Notes: generated by a model from the sequence alone, not told the origin. A stretch of DNA of 38,465 bases from Oceanobacillus caeni (GCF_019037185.1 NZ_JAHHXM010000028.1:1-38465), one strand, 5' to 3'. Positions 15,624 through 24,664 are shown, numbered from the stretch's first letter. Numbers and translations: made by a program.

Positions 15624-15667
15624 AACACAAAATAAAGCGAAGCACATGCTCCGCTTTATTTTGTGTT
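15624..15667. terminator. terminator of the GntR-ABC operon
   Basis: A perfect 16-bp outer stem (AACACAAAATAAAGCG, 15624-15639, with 15652-15667) encloses an inner AGC/GCT pair. It overlaps the stop codon of the permease gene at 15656. Confidence 0.85.
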
Positions 15668-16357
15668 GATAATGGTAATCCTTCTTGTAAATAAATAGGA
15701 TAATGCGTAAAGTACTATTCCTATACCAAACAATTGTAAGAAAAACATTAAATCTAAATCAGAGAGTAATCGAGCGAAGAAATCAAACACCGACCCTTTA
15801 GCTATTCCTAGCAGAAGAAGAACTACTAATATTGCAGCAACACTTCCGCCTCCAAGTAATCCTGTATTATAGAAAAGTAAACCAAACAAAAACATGATTG
15901 TTAGTAATAAAAACATAACTGCTGTATCAACCATGATTCTATTTAACCAAGTATCACTAACAAATTCTGCCAAATGTATAAAGTTAAACGTACTAATCCC
16001 CGCTGCTTCCGTAAATGCTACGGTAATCGATTGTAAAGTACTACTTACTACCGCCTTAACAAATGCAATTCCTAGAAAAAATAAACCAGTCGCAATAAAC
16101 AAATTTCTCCTTGTAGCTCCCATTTTTAACGCAAATGGAATACCTTCTTTTACAGTTAAGAAGCCTAAGAACATGCAGTAAAAATAAGTTGCGTTTGGAA
16201 AACCGAAGTAAAATACTGCATCCTCTACCCCTAATAAAAAGTAAGAGATACTAAGCGATAATACTAAAACTCCAAATAAGATACTCCAAAAAATTGTTAA
16301 TGAAAAACGAATATCCGTTACAAAGAAATATAATAACCCCTTTAATTGTTTACCCAT
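15656..16357 (-). CDS. ABC transporter permease-like membrane protein
   Basis: This 233-residue hydrophobic protein has six predicted membrane segments (about 17-38, 48-68, 85-110, 138-165, 170-190 and 203-225). It has no strong signature of its own. It is assigned as the membrane partner because it follows the ATP-binding gene by 3 nt in the same operon, the layout of the YtrA/YhcF-type GntR-ABC systems in Bacillus. The substrate is unknown; related operons respond to cell-wall antibiotics. The stop codon is embedded in the operon terminator. Confidence 0.75.
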   Translation of the reverse strand: MGKQLKGLLYFFVTDIRFSLTIFWSILFGVLVLSLSISYFLLGVEDAVFYFGFPNATYFYCMFLGFLTVKEGIPFALKMGATRRNLFIATGLFFLGIAFVKAVVSSTLQSITVAFTEAAGISTFNFIHLAEFVSDTWLNRIMVDTAVMFLLLTIMFLFGLLFYNTGLLGGGSVAAILVVLLLLGIAKGSVFDFFARLLSDLDLMFFLQLFGIGIVLYALSYLFTRRITIINTK

Positions 16358-16360
16358 GAA

Positions 16361-17218
16361 CTACGCCCCTCTTTTCTTTTCCGTTAAATGAATCATTAAT
16401 TCTTGTATTGGAATTCCTTCCACTTGAAGCCCGCTTTGTTTAGCCTCTTCTGCATTTCCATATACATAAGCGGTCATCATTCCTACAAGTTGTTTCGAAT
16501 CCAAGATGTCTTTCCCTGTTATAAATCGTTCTACTTCTTCTATCGTTCCTGACACAGCGTACGTATTTCTTCTTAGTGCATCAGCCTCTTCTTTTAGTAC
16601 AAGTGACCCTTCGCTTAAGATTAAAACTTCTTCAAACATTAAACTAACTTCATCGATTAAATGTGTAGAGAAAATAATGGTTCTTTTTTCCGTTTGATAT
16701 TCTTCGAGTAAAATTTCGTAGAATCTTTTTCTTGAGGGTGCGTCCAGTCCAATATATGGTTCATCAAAAATCGTTATCGGTGCTTTACTCGCTAAACCAA
16801 CAATAATTCCTAAAGCCGACTCCATTCCTTTCGATAATGCTTTAACTTTAGTATTTAAATGTAAATGATATTCCTTCAGCATATAATCTGCTAATTCCTG
16901 ATCCCAATTCGGATAAAAGTAAGAGTATATCTTTAGGACGTTTCTTACCTTTAAATCTTTCTTAAAGTTATTTCCCTCTTTAATTAAACAAATCGATTCT
17001 GTCAAACGTTGATTATCGAATGGATTTTCCCCATCAATTAAAATCTCTCCACCACTTGCTAATATTTGACCAGATAATATGTTCATGAATGTTGTTTTTC
17101 CTGCTCCATTTCTGCCAAGTAAACCATAAATCTTCGGCTCATCTAAAGTAAACGAAACATTCTCTAACGCTACTTTATCCCGATACTTTTTCGTTAAATT
17201 TTTTACTTCAATTTTCAT
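16361..17218 (-). CDS. ABC transporter ATP-binding protein (YtrB/YhcG-like)
   Basis: This 285-residue cytosolic ATPase has Walker A GLLGRNGAGKTT at about 33-44, a Q-loop replaced in 'ICLIKEGNNF', a degenerate signature ALSKGMESALG in place of LSGGQ, Walker B PITIFDEPYIGLD, and a switch His in FSTHLIDE. A ~70-residue C-terminal extension follows the ATPase core. The start overlaps the regulator's stop by 4 nt, showing translational coupling. The relaxed signature is common in exporters of the ABC-2/YtrB type. Confidence 0.88.
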   Translation of the reverse strand: MKIEVKNLTKKYRDKVALENVSFTLDEPKIYGLLGRNGAGKTTFMNILSGQILASGGEILIDGENPFDNQRLTESICLIKEGNNFKKDLKVRNVLKIYSYFYPNWDQELADYMLKEYHLHLNTKVKALSKGMESALGIIVGLASKAPITIFDEPYIGLDAPSRKRFYEILLEEYQTEKRTIIFSTHLIDEVSLMFEEVLILSEGSLVLKEEADALRRNTYAVSGTIEEVERFITGKDILDSKQLVGMMTAYVYGNAEEAKQSGLQVEGIPIQELMIHLTEKKRGA

Positions 17219-17583
17219 TCGTTGTCCTCCCTTTGTACCATTTCAATTAATTCATCCGTACTCATCCTTAATTTGTGAGCTTCCATTTTTAACGGCAGCA
17301 TATAGCTTTCATAAAACAGTTTCTTTCGCTTTTCAATTAAAATTTCTTTAGCATTTTCCGTAACAAACATTCCAACACCCCTTCTTTTATAAAGAATCTC
17401 TTCTGCAACTAGTTCATTAATGCCTTTACCAGCAGTGGCTGGATTAATATTATAAAACTTTGCAAATTCATTTGTAGAAGGCGCACGATTTCCTGCTTTC
17501 AGATTCCCATCTATAATGGAGTCTTCGATTTGTTCTTTAATTTGAAGGAATATTGGTTTATTATCATCTAGTGTATTTTTCAT
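17215..17583 (-). CDS. GntR-family regulator, YtrA/YhcF subfamily
   Basis: This 122-residue repressor has a winged-helix GntR domain at about 8-75 (PIFLQIKEQIEDSIIDGNLKAG then PSTNEFAKFYNINPATAGKGI). It has only a short C-terminal helical dimerisation part, the size that defines the YtrA subfamily. It is first in a three-gene operon with an ABC ATPase and permease. By analogy with YtrA it should repress its own operon and release it under cell-envelope stress; the inducer here is unknown. An inverted repeat overlaps the promoter. Confidence 0.9.
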   Translation of the reverse strand: MKNTLDDNKPIFLQIKEQIEDSIIDGNLKAGNRAPSTNEFAKFYNINPATAGKGINELVAEEILYKRRGVGMFVTENAKEILIEKRKKLFYESYMLPLKMEAHKLRMSTDELIEMVQREDNE

Positions 17584-17603
17584 TTTACGCTCCTTCGTTA
17601 ATC

Positions 17604-17653
17604 GGTTAATTACTTATGTAACCAACTATAAACCCAATCAAGATGTTTGTCAA
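17604..17653 (-). promoter_or_regulatory. promoter and putative operator of the GntR-ABC operon
   Basis: Minus strand: -35 TTGACA (17648-17653), a 17-nt spacer, and -10 TATAGT (17625-17630). Directly downstream, over the expected start site, GGTTA...TAACC arms form a 20-bp inverted repeat (17604-17623). That is the natural place for autorepression by the GntR protein. Confidence 0.75.
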
Positions 17654-17739
17654 CTTAATTTTCGGAAAATAATAAAAATGCCTATTAAGGTTTGAAAACT
17701 AATTATATTCATAGAACGTATTATATTAATACATATAAA

Positions 17740-17778
17740 AACTGCACCTACATTGGCTAAAACAATGTAGGTGCAGTT
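17740..17778 (-). terminator. terminator of the ComEC-like hydrolase gene
   Basis: A perfect 16-bp stem (AACTGCACCTACATTG, 17740-17755, with 17763-17778) has a 7-nt loop. TTTTATATG follows on the minus strand, right after the stop codon. Confidence 0.9.
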
Positions 17779-17779
17779 C

Positions 17780-18649
17780 TTATACCGGATATCTTATTAA
17801 ATTATCTGTCGGGTCTCTACTCGGAAAAATAAAAAACCTTTTCCCATTTGTCCTTATAATAATATCTCCAAAAGACGCCGTAGAATAAACATTTGCTTCT
17901 ATTCGGTCTAAATTTTCTACCACTCGTTCAACAGGATGGCCATAATCATTATCAACACTAAAGGTTAAAATAGCGATTTGCGGATTTACTTCTCGTAAAA
18001 ATTCAAGCGATGTACTAGTATCAGATCCATGATGGGCCACTTTCATGATTTCCGATTGAATATCATACTTTTCCATTAATTTTTTTTCTTGTTTTATTGT
18101 TGCATCACCCATAAATAGAAAATCCATTTCATTGTAAGTCATCTTTAATACAATGGAAGACTCGTTATTGGATTGGTCCTTTTGATAGGCATTTAACACT
18201 TGAATGGTTAAATCTGAATCAAGCTGAATACGTTGATTAGGTTTTGCAACTTTCTTCGGAATTCCTTGTTTACGAATTTCAGCAGCGTATTTTGCAAAAG
18301 CTCTAGTTAGGTGGATTTTGCCTGTATCAAGAATCTGCTTTACTTCAAAAGATTTCATTACATGTATAAGTCCACCTATATGATCGTAATCTGGATGAGT
18401 TGCAATTAATAAATCTATTTTCTCTATCTTTTGTTTCTTTAAGTAGGATACAACCTTATTCCCGGCTTTCGGAAGTCCACCATCAATAAGGATTGTTTTA
18501 TCATTAGGTGTTTCCACCAAAATACTATCCCCTTGACCTACATCAATAAAATGCACTTCCATAAATGGAGGTGCCTCAGCATTGATATTAGGTGGCACTA
18601 CAGTTATAAAAAATAAAATAAAAGTAAGAGCTACATTTAGTTTCTTCAT
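17780..18649 (-). CDS. secreted ComEC/Rec2-like metallo-beta-lactamase-fold hydrolase
   Basis: This 289-residue protein has an N-terminal signal peptide (KKLNVALTFILFFITVV..., cleavage near 24). The MBL-fold domain is like the C-terminal part of the DNA-uptake protein ComEC: VHFIDVGQGDSILVETP at about 32-48, metal motif HPDYDH at 85-90, and KVAHHGSDTS later. No competence-protein membrane domain is present. Stand-alone proteins of this type are predicted extracellular nucleases or phosphodiesterases; the activity is not proven here. It is monocistronic with its own terminator, 124 nt downstream of the clpE stop. Confidence 0.85.
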   Translation of the reverse strand: MKKLNVALTFILFFITVVPPNINAEAPPFMEVHFIDVGQGDSILVETPNDKTILIDGGLPKAGNKVVSYLKKQKIEKIDLLIATHPDYDHIGGLIHVMKSFEVKQILDTGKIHLTRAFAKYAAEIRKQGIPKKVAKPNQRIQLDSDLTIQVLNAYQKDQSNNESSIVLKMTYNEMDFLFMGDATIKQEKKLMEKYDIQSEIMKVAHHGSDTSTSLEFLREVNPQIAILTFSVDNDYGHPVERVVENLDRIEANVYSTASFGDIIIRTNGKRFFIFPSRDPTDNLIRYPV

Positions 18650-18739
18650 AAATCCACCCTTTTTATCAAGTTTTGGTCTTATTAGTTTGGCTAAAAAAGG
18701 GTGAATTATGATTGCTTTCAGATGGCGCTATATGTAAAA

Positions 18740-18767
18740 AATCCCACCAACCTAAGTTAGTGGGATT
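18740..18767 (-). terminator. terminator of clpE
   Basis: AATCCCAC (18740-18747) pairs with GTGGGATT (18760-18767), with an inner AAC/GTT pairing. TTTTTACATA follows on the minus strand, just after the clpE stop at 18774. Confidence 0.8.
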
Positions 18768-18773
18768 AGAAGA

Positions 18774-20915
18774 TTATTTATTACTTACTACGATTTCTCC
18801 ATCGGCAACATCAACTTTTACATGATCAACTTTCTCTTCTTCTAAGATTAAATCAGTAAGTTGGTCTTCAATTTTATCTTGGATAACTCTACGTAAAGGT
18901 CTTGCACCAAATCGTACATCGTATCCAAGTCGTACAAGTTCTTGTTTAGCTTCTTGTGTAATATCAATTTTAATATTATTTTCCTCGATTGTTTTCTCTA
19001 ATTCATGAAGCATTAGATCCACAATTTCTAATAAATTATCTTCCGTTAATTCATTGAACTTGATAATAGCATCAAATCGGTTTAAGAATTCTGGTTTGAA
19101 GTAATTGCTAAGTGTTTCTAGTGTTGAAACAGATTCATGTTTTGCTTGATTAAAACCAACACTAACCTCTTTCACACCAGTACCAGCATTACTTGTCATG
19201 ATGATAACTGTTTCCTTAAAGTTAACAGTACGACCTTGTGAATCCGTTAAATGACCATCTTCTATGATTTGTAGGAACATATTTTGTACGTCTGGATGTG
19301 CTTTTTCAATTTCATCTAAGAGAATAATGGAATATGGATTGTGACGTACTCGTTCCGTTAATTGACCTGCTTCTTCATGACCTACATATCCTGGAGGTGA
19401 ACCAATAAGTTTAGACACGGAATGTTTTTCCATATACTCACTCATATCAAGTCTGATAAGTGCATCACGAGTACCAAACAATTCTTCTGCTAAAGCTTTG
19501 GTCAATTCTGTTTTACCAACCCCAGTTGGTCCAACAAATAAGAAGGAGCCAATTGGGCGATATTTCGATTTCAATCCCGCACGGCTTCGACGGATAGCTT
19601 TTGCAACTTTTTGCACTGCTTCGTCTTGTCCGATAACCTTTTTACCTAGGTTAACACCTAGATCCTTCATTTTTTGTTGTTCATCGGATTGCATTTTCGT
19701 TACAGGAATACCTGTCTTTTCTTCTACAATCAATTGGATATCAGATACATCAACATCGAGGACTTTTTCTTTGTCATCAGCTTTTTCCAATTGTTTTTGT
19801 AGTTGAATTTCTTGATAGCGTAAGTTTGCAGCACGTTCGTAATCTTCTTTTTCAGCCGCTTCTTGTTTTTCTTTAACAACTTCATCTAGACGAGCTTTAA
19901 TAGTTTTGGAATCCCCTTGCGAATTCCTTAAATTCAAACGGGAACCTACTTCATCCATTAAGTCTATCGCTTTATCTGGTAAGAAACGATCTTGGATATA
20001 ACGATTAGATAACGTTACGAACGCTTCGATCACTTTATCGGAATAGCGTACTTCATGGAATTTTTCATAACGGTCTTTAATTCCATTTAAAATTTTGATT
20101 GCATCTTCTAAAGAAGGTTCTTTTACAATAATAGGTTGTAGACGACGTTCTAATGCTGCGTCTTTTTCAATTTGACGGTATTCTTTTAGAGTTGTTGCAC
20201 CAATTAATTGTAATTCACCACGTGCTAATGCTGGTTTTAAAAGGTTACCTGCGTCCATTTGTGAATTTTCTGCAGTTCCAGCACCTACTAATAAATGAAT
20301 TTCATCAATAAATACAATCACATCATTACGTGTTTTCAATTCTTCTATTAGTTTTTTCATTCTTTCTTCAAATTGACCACGAATACCAGTGTTGGCAACT
20401 AATGATGCAACATCAAGCATATAAATTTCTTTATTTAACAATTTAGTAGGTACATTTCCTTCTACAATCTTGAGAGCTAATCCTTCTGCGATTGCCGTTT
20501 TACCTACCCCTGGTTCCCCAATTAGTACAGGGTTATTTTTATTTCTTCTATTTAAAGTTTCAATAACACGTTTAATTTCAATATCACGACCAATTACTGG
20601 ATCAATTTCACCAGCTCTTGCGGAATCAGTTAAGTTTTTACCTAATTGATCGATAAGGCCTTTTCTCTTTGTAGTTTGTTGTTGTGTTTTTGTTGTAGTA
20701 AAGCCTTGATTTTGACCATTTCCTTGATTAAAGAAATTAGAAAAAACTTCTGCATTACCTAATGGGAAACCGGAGAAAAAGTCAGATTGATTAAACATTT
20801 GACTTTGAATTTCTTGAAAACATTCATTGCAAAGGTGTAATTCCATCTTTTGATTGTTCATTTGCATTGTTGCATTAATGTTCGCTTCATTTACACCACA
20901 TTTTTGACATTTCAT
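18774..20915 (-). CDS. clpE: ClpE, zinc-finger AAA+ ATPase of the ClpP protease
   Basis: This 714-residue Hsp100 unfoldase feeds substrates to ClpP under heat and protein stress. Four cysteines form the ClpE-specific N-terminal zinc finger (C3, C6, C29, C32). Two AAA+ modules follow: Walker A GEPGVGKT at about 133-140 and GPTGVGKT in the second. Between them lies a UVR-type helical segment ([20 protein letters not shown]). ATG 20915 is chosen because homologues begin MKCQxC and AGGAGG precedes it; the frame continues to 21041 but without a start signal. The upstream CtsR boxes predict heat-shock derepression. Confidence 0.95.
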   Translation of the reverse strand: MKCQKCGVNEANINATMQMNNQKMELHLCNECFQEIQSQMFNQSDFFSGFPLGNAEVFSNFFNQGNGQNQGFTTTKTQQQTTKRKGLIDQLGKNLTDSARAGEIDPVIGRDIEIKRVIETLNRRNKNNPVLIGEPGVGKTAIAEGLALKIVEGNVPTKLLNKEIYMLDVASLVANTGIRGQFEERMKKLIEELKTRNDVIVFIDEIHLLVGAGTAENSQMDAGNLLKPALARGELQLIGATTLKEYRQIEKDAALERRLQPIIVKEPSLEDAIKILNGIKDRYEKFHEVRYSDKVIEAFVTLSNRYIQDRFLPDKAIDLMDEVGSRLNLRNSQGDSKTIKARLDEVVKEKQEAAEKEDYERAANLRYQEIQLQKQLEKADDKEKVLDVDVSDIQLIVEEKTGIPVTKMQSDEQQKMKDLGVNLGKKVIGQDEAVQKVAKAIRRSRAGLKSKYRPIGSFLFVGPTGVGKTELTKALAEELFGTRDALIRLDMSEYMEKHSVSKLIGSPPGYVGHEEAGQLTERVRHNPYSIILLDEIEKAHPDVQNMFLQIIEDGHLTDSQGRTVNFKETVIIMTSNAGTGVKEVSVGFNQAKHESVSTLETLSNYFKPEFLNRFDAIIKFNELTEDNLLEIVDLMLHELEKTIEENNIKIDITQEAKQELVRLGYDVRFGARPLRRVIQDKIEDQLTDLILEEEKVDHVKVDVADGEIVVSNK

Positions 20916-20966
20916 CGTTCCCATTCCTCCTTGAAATAAAAAGATTTTTAAGATCATAAAGCCATT

Positions 20967-20989
20967 TTTGACTTTGACTATCTTTGACC
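20967..20989 (-). promoter_or_regulatory. CtsR operator, downstream of the clpE start site
   Basis: On the minus strand GGTCAAAGATAGTCAAA (20973-20989) matches the CtsR consensus of two direct heptads 3 nt apart perfectly. A third heptad AGTCAAA (20967-20973) abuts it. Confidence 0.85.
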
Positions 20990-20999
20990 TTATGACTTC

Positions 21000-21028
21000 A
21001 TTATACTCTGACCTTTTTTGACTTTCAA
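21000..21028 (-). promoter_or_regulatory. clpE promoter (SigA type) overlapped by a second CtsR box
   Basis: Minus strand: -35 TTGAAA (21023-21028), a 17-nt spacer, and -10 TATAAT (21000-21005). The spacer contains AGTCAAAAAAGGTCAGA (21007-21023), a CtsR box with one mismatch. A repressor bound there would cover the promoter. Confidence 0.85.
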
Positions 21029-21116
21029 GGGTTTTGATCAAATTTTTTTATCCTTTTCTTAACGTTACGCTGTTATTCAATCTGAAGCTGAATCACTTCC
21101 TATTTAGACCAAAAGC

Positions 21117-21390
21117 TTATGAGTGACCATTTGACGATTGGATTGCCTCATTCGGGCACTCATTTACCTTATGAGTGACCGTTTGACAATTCGGCTGCTG
21201 CATTTGGTCACTCATTTACCTTATGAGTGACCGTTTGACGATTGAATTGCTTCATTCGGGCACTCATTCATCTTATGAGTGACTATTTGACGATTGGATT
21301 GCCTCATTCGGGCACTCATTTACCTTATGAGTGACCGTTTGACGATTTGGTTGCTTCATTCGGGCACTCATTTACCTTATGAGTGACAAT
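21117..21390. repeat. tandem array, exact 52-bp period, 5 units plus a partial sixth
   Basis: TTATGAGTGA starts at 21117, 21169, 21221, 21273, 21325 and 21377, always 52 bp apart. The units are ~80-95% alike, with variation concentrated in the middle (after TTTGAC). Every junction carries CACTCAT-(7 nt)-ATGAGTG, a perfect 7-bp stem, so the array can fold as a row of hairpins. It has no unique spacers, so it is not a CRISPR array. It fills the gap between the clpE promoter and the AlkA-like gene; 21061-21116 shows nothing. Confidence 0.95.
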
Positions 21391-21412
21391 TCGTTGGTTA
21401 TTTTTCTGTATA

Positions 21413-21441
21413 AAAAAAGCTTGGATAAAATCCAAACTTTT
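21413..21441 (-). terminator. terminator of the AlkA-like gene
   Basis: AAAAGCTTGGAT pairs with ATCCAAACTTTT around an AAA loop with one mismatch. TTTTTTTATAC follows on the minus strand. Confidence 0.8.
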
Positions 21442-21444
21442 CTT

Positions 21445-22311
21445 CTATTCAATACTCCTCCATAATGTTAAGGAAGCATAACTACGGTAAGGATACCATT
21501 CCTGACTTATTTCCTCTAATACTTCTTTTGTCGGCTTTTGATCCATCGCCAAGAATTTTTTCACTGCATTTTGAATCCCGATATCAGCTTTTGGAAATTG
21601 ATCTTCCCTTCCTAAGCCAAACATAAGCCAGTTTTCGGCTGTCCACCTACCAACTCCACGAATTTTAATCAGTTCCGATAAAATCTCTTCGTCCGCTTTC
21701 CCTTTTAATTCGTTCAAATCTAATTTCCCTTCTGCAATCAATCTCGATGTATCAATCACATACTCCGCTTTTCTTCCACTAAATTGCAGCTCACGCAAAT
21801 CTTCTACTTTTATACTCGCTATTCTCTCAGGAGTCGGATAGAACCATACACCCTCAACTTGTTCTCCGTAGCGCTCCACAAAACGAGTAGATAGGACATA
21901 AGCAAATTTCATATTTAATTGTTGGTGAATGATTGTTTTCATCAAACTATAGTAAAGGTCAAATTCTCTTACAATTGGAGTTCCGGGATATTGATTAAAA
22001 AGTGAAACCAAATTAGTACCAATAAAATGATTTTTAATTTTAGCTAAATCTTTCTTCCATTGAAATAAATCAACTATAAATTCTAAGATTTCATTTTTTC
22101 TTTTAGCATCTTTACTTTTTACAATAAAACGAGGCTGTTTCGTTGATCCAATTGCTTGAACATGGATAATATGTTTTTCATTCCCCATAACAAAAGGAAT
22201 AGAAACGAATCTTTCCTCTATTTGAACTGATGCAAGTGGATCGAATGAGATACGATATAAAGAATAATCAAAATCATAAATGGTATTTAATTTTATTTCT
22301 TCTTCCCACAT
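21445..22311 (-). CDS. DNA-3-methyladenine glycosylase II-like protein (AlkA/YfjP type)
   Basis: This 288-residue base-excision repair glycosylase removes alkylated purines. The HhH-GPD core runs from about 120, with IIHQQLNMKFA, the hairpin RGVGRWTAENWLM, and the catalytic Asp in FPKADIGIQNAV. The N-terminal ~110 residues form an AlkA_N-like domain. ATG 22311 (MWEEEIKLN) has AAGGGG 9 nt upstream; the longer frame to 22371 runs into the pdaA terminator. It lies directly downstream of pdaA on the same strand, the yfjP neighbourhood of B. subtilis. Confidence 0.88.
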   Translation of the reverse strand: MWEEEIKLNTIYDFDYSLYRISFDPLASVQIEERFVSIPFVMGNEKHIIHVQAIGSTKQPRFIVKSKDAKRKNEILEFIVDLFQWKKDLAKIKNHFIGTNLVSLFNQYPGTPIVREFDLYYSLMKTIIHQQLNMKFAYVLSTRFVERYGEQVEGVWFYPTPERIASIKVEDLRELQFSGRKAEYVIDTSRLIAEGKLDLNELKGKADEEILSELIKIRGVGRWTAENWLMFGLGREDQFPKADIGIQNAVKKFLAMDQKPTKEVLEEISQEWYPYRSYASLTLWRSIE

Positions 22312-22357
22312 TCTATATGTCCCCTTTTTCCCTAGAATACAAAATCTAACGAAAAAA

Positions 22358-22379
22358 AGCGAGGTAAACATACCCCGCT
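22358..22379 (-). terminator. terminator of pdaA
   Basis: AGCGAGGTA (22358-22366) pairs with TACCCCGCT (22371-22379, one G-T pair) over a 4-nt loop. TTTTTTTCG follows on the minus strand. It begins at the pdaA stop codon. Confidence 0.8.
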
Positions 22380-23177
22380 CTAAAATCCAGGAAACCCATC
22401 CGGCAACATATTCTTAACTACTAGATCGTCTAAGTTTTTAAATTCATAACCTTCTTTTTTCAAATCTTGAATGATTTTCTCTAAAGCTTGTGCGTTATCA
22501 GAAGATACAGCATGAAGTAGGATGATAGCCCCTGGGTGGATTTGTTCCATCACACTGTCATACGCATATTGCCAGCCTTTCTGATTGGATGTATTCCAGT
22601 CTTTAAATGTAAGGGACCAGAATACATGGGTAAGGCCTAGTTCGTTCGCCCATTTTAGCGTTCTTTCATTAAACATCCCACGTGGAGGGCGTAAAAATTT
22701 AATTTCTTTTTGATCTGTCACTTCAGCCACCGCTGCTTCTAGTGTCTTTAATTCCTCCGTCATCGATTCCTTACTAACAATCGTAAAATCTGGATGGTGG
22801 AAAGAATGATTTCCTACTATATGACCTTCGTTTACCATTCTCTTTACCAAGTCCGGGGAACTTTTAACATAGTGACCTGTTACAAAAAAAGTCGCTGGAA
22901 CCTTTTCTTTTTTTAATACATCAAGTATTTCATCTGTATAACCCTCTTCATAACCATTATCGAACGTTAAGTATACGACCTTATCCCCTGAAAGATCTGC
23001 ATAATAAGCACCGTACTTATCCAACATTTCTTGGTATTTACCAATATCCGGAACTTTATGATCTTTATTCTTCTGATATCCCCATCCGTATCCACTTGCT
23101 TCTATTTGTACTGGATTCGCCCATGCAAGGAAAAAGGCAAGAGAAAGAATAATCGTTGTGAAAACATGTTTTTTCAT
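22380..23177 (-). CDS. pdaA: PdaA, polysaccharide deacetylase for spore-cortex muramic delta-lactam
   Basis: PdaA removes the N-acetyl group from muramic acid so that delta-lactam, the mark read by germination lytic enzymes, can form in the spore cortex. This protein has 265 residues with a signal peptide (KKHVFTTIILSLAFFLAWANP, cleavage near 27). The NodB-type deacetylase domain covers about 65-255, with motif 1 TFDNGYEEGY, metal His pair NHSFHHPDF and RPPRGMFNE. AGGTGGG lies ahead of the ATG. In B. subtilis it is made in the forespore under SigG; no clear SigG promoter was found here. Confidence 0.93.
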   Translation of the reverse strand: MKKHVFTTIILSLAFFLAWANPVQIEASGYGWGYQKNKDHKVPDIGKYQEMLDKYGAYYADLSGDKVVYLTFDNGYEEGYTDEILDVLKKEKVPATFFVTGHYVKSSPDLVKRMVNEGHIVGNHSFHHPDFTIVSKESMTEELKTLEAAVAEVTDQKEIKFLRPPRGMFNERTLKWANELGLTHVFWSLTFKDWNTSNQKGWQYAYDSVMEQIHPGAIILLHAVSSDNAQALEKIIQDLKKEGYEFKNLDDLVVKNMLPDGFPGF

Positions 23178-23231
23178 AACAACCCACCTACTATTTTTCT
23201 CTTACCTTTCCTCAAATCAAATTAAATTATT

Positions 23232-24542
23232 CTAAAGTATAAGGGATGCAATCCACCCAAAAACAAACAACGGAATATTAAAATGAATAAACGTCGGAAC
23301 AACCGTATCCCACATATGATTATGGTTTCCATCCGCATTCAGCCCTGATGTTGGACCTAATGTACTATCGGATGCTGGTGAACCTGCATCCCCTAATGCA
23401 CCTGCAGTACCAATTAAAGCTGTTATAGCTAATGGTGAGAAGCCAGCCGCTAAACAAATCGGTACATATAACGAAGCTAAAATAGGTACCGTTCCGAAAG
23501 AAGTGCCAATTCCCAGTGTGATTAATAAACCTACTAATAGTAATACAAAAGCAATAACTGCTTTATTATCTCCTATCATACTAGAAGATGCTTCAACTAA
23601 AGCGGAAACCGCACCTGTTTCTTGTATGACAGTAGCAAATCCTGATGCGGATAACATAACAAACGCAATGAATCCCATCATTTTAATACCATCTGAAATA
23701 ACTTGATCTCCCTTTTTAAACGGAATAACAAAAAATAAAAACATACAGATTAGTCCAGCTAATGCTCCTAAAATCAAGTTACTTGTCACAATCTGTACAA
23801 CGAAAGCGGCAAGGATGGAAATTATAGTTAGCACATGTTCTTTATTAAATGTTACATTCTGATCGTCTGCTTCACCTATTATAGTTCCTGTACCACCTGC
23901 TCCTTCTACAGCATCTCGACCTTTTCGGTACGTAATAAATATAGCAATGAATAAACCTGCTACCATTCCAAGACCAGGGATAATCATCGCTAGTACAATA
24001 TCTCCCATTTGTATAGTTAACCCAGCATCAACCATTGCATTATAAATCGTCTCATGGAATAAAAGACCAAATCCAGCCGGTATCATCATATATGGAGTTG
24101 TCAGGCCAAAAGTTAAGGCAACAGCTACCGCTCGCCGATCCAATCGCATAGAATCAAATAATTTTAATAATGGCGGAATTAATATTGGAATAAAGGCAAT
24201 GTGAACCGGAATTAAATTTTGCGATAAACATGCTACGCCCGCAATTACAAGTAGTAACATCGTTTTCTTCCCAGTTAATACACGGATTAAGAATTTAACA
24301 AGTAAACCGGTAATCCCTGTATAACTTATCGTAACTGCAAAAGCCCCTAATAAAATGTAGCTTAATGCAGTACTAGATTGACCACCCATTCCACTAACAA
24401 ATAAATCAATTGAATCTACTATTGAAAATCCTGACATCAATCCTGCAGAAATAGCAGCAGCAATAATGGCTATTATAACGTTCACACGTAATAAACTAAG
24501 AACTAACATGACTAGTACGGATATAACGACTACCCATTCCAT
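23232..24542 (-). CDS. Na+/H+ antiporter-family transporter (YuiF-like)
   Basis: This 436-residue integral membrane protein has about 11-12 hydrophobic segments. It resembles the NhaC-like Na_H_antiport_2 family. The paired conserved loops are QNLIPVHIAFIPILIPP in the first half and GTAGALGDAGSPASDSTLGP near the C terminus. Its B. subtilis relative YuiF was annotated as an antiporter and later linked to histidine uptake, so this may be an amino-acid/Na+ carrier; the substrate is uncertain. It is transcribed toward pdaA with a 55-nt gap and no terminator seen between, so read-through into pdaA is possible. Confidence 0.82.
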   Translation of the reverse strand: MEWVVVISVLVMLVLSLLRVNVIIAIIAAAISAGLMSGFSIVDSIDLFVSGMGGQSSTALSYILLGAFAVTISYTGITGLLVKFLIRVLTGKKTMLLLVIAGVACLSQNLIPVHIAFIPILIPPLLKLFDSMRLDRRAVAVALTFGLTTPYMMIPAGFGLLFHETIYNAMVDAGLTIQMGDIVLAMIIPGLGMVAGLFIAIFITYRKGRDAVEGAGGTGTIIGEADDQNVTFNKEHVLTIISILAAFVVQIVTSNLILGALAGLICMFLFFVIPFKKGDQVISDGIKMMGFIAFVMLSASGFATVIQETGAVSALVEASSSMIGDNKAVIAFVLLLVGLLITLGIGTSFGTVPILASLYVPICLAAGFSPLAITALIGTAGALGDAGSPASDSTLGPTSGLNADGNHNHMWDTVVPTFIHFNIPLFVFGWIASLIL

Positions 24543-24586
24543 TTTTACTTCACCTCAAATTTTTCCTTACTCTTTAATACTTCACC

Positions 24587-24615
24587 ATGATAAAGCATTA
24601 AAGAGAATAAATCAA
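24587..24615 (-). promoter_or_regulatory. putative promoter of the YuiF-like gene
   Basis: Minus strand: -35 TTGATT (24610-24615), a 17-nt spacer, and -10 TATCAT (24587-24592), about 45 nt ahead of the start codon. Confidence 0.55.
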
Positions 24616-24634
24616 CCCTTTTTAATGAAAAAAT

Positions 24635-24657
24635 AACCCTGATTGATAACCAGGGTT
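24635..24657 (-). terminator. terminator of yfkD
   Basis: AACCCTG (24635-24641) pairs with CAGGGTT (24651-24657) over a 9-nt loop. ATTTTTTC follows on the minus strand. Confidence 0.8.
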
Positions 24658-24664
24658 TCTAACA

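Noticed and set aside
21117-21390. CRISPR array reading of the 52-bp tandem repeat
   Set aside because: The whole 52-bp unit repeats with no unique spacers, the supposed spacer part is itself conserved, and no cas gene is nearby.
21117-21390. TTTGAC in each 52-bp unit as a cluster of CtsR boxes for clpE
   Set aside because: CtsR needs two direct heptads 3 nt apart. Here the nearest half-site-like sequence has the wrong spacing (1 nt) and weak identity.
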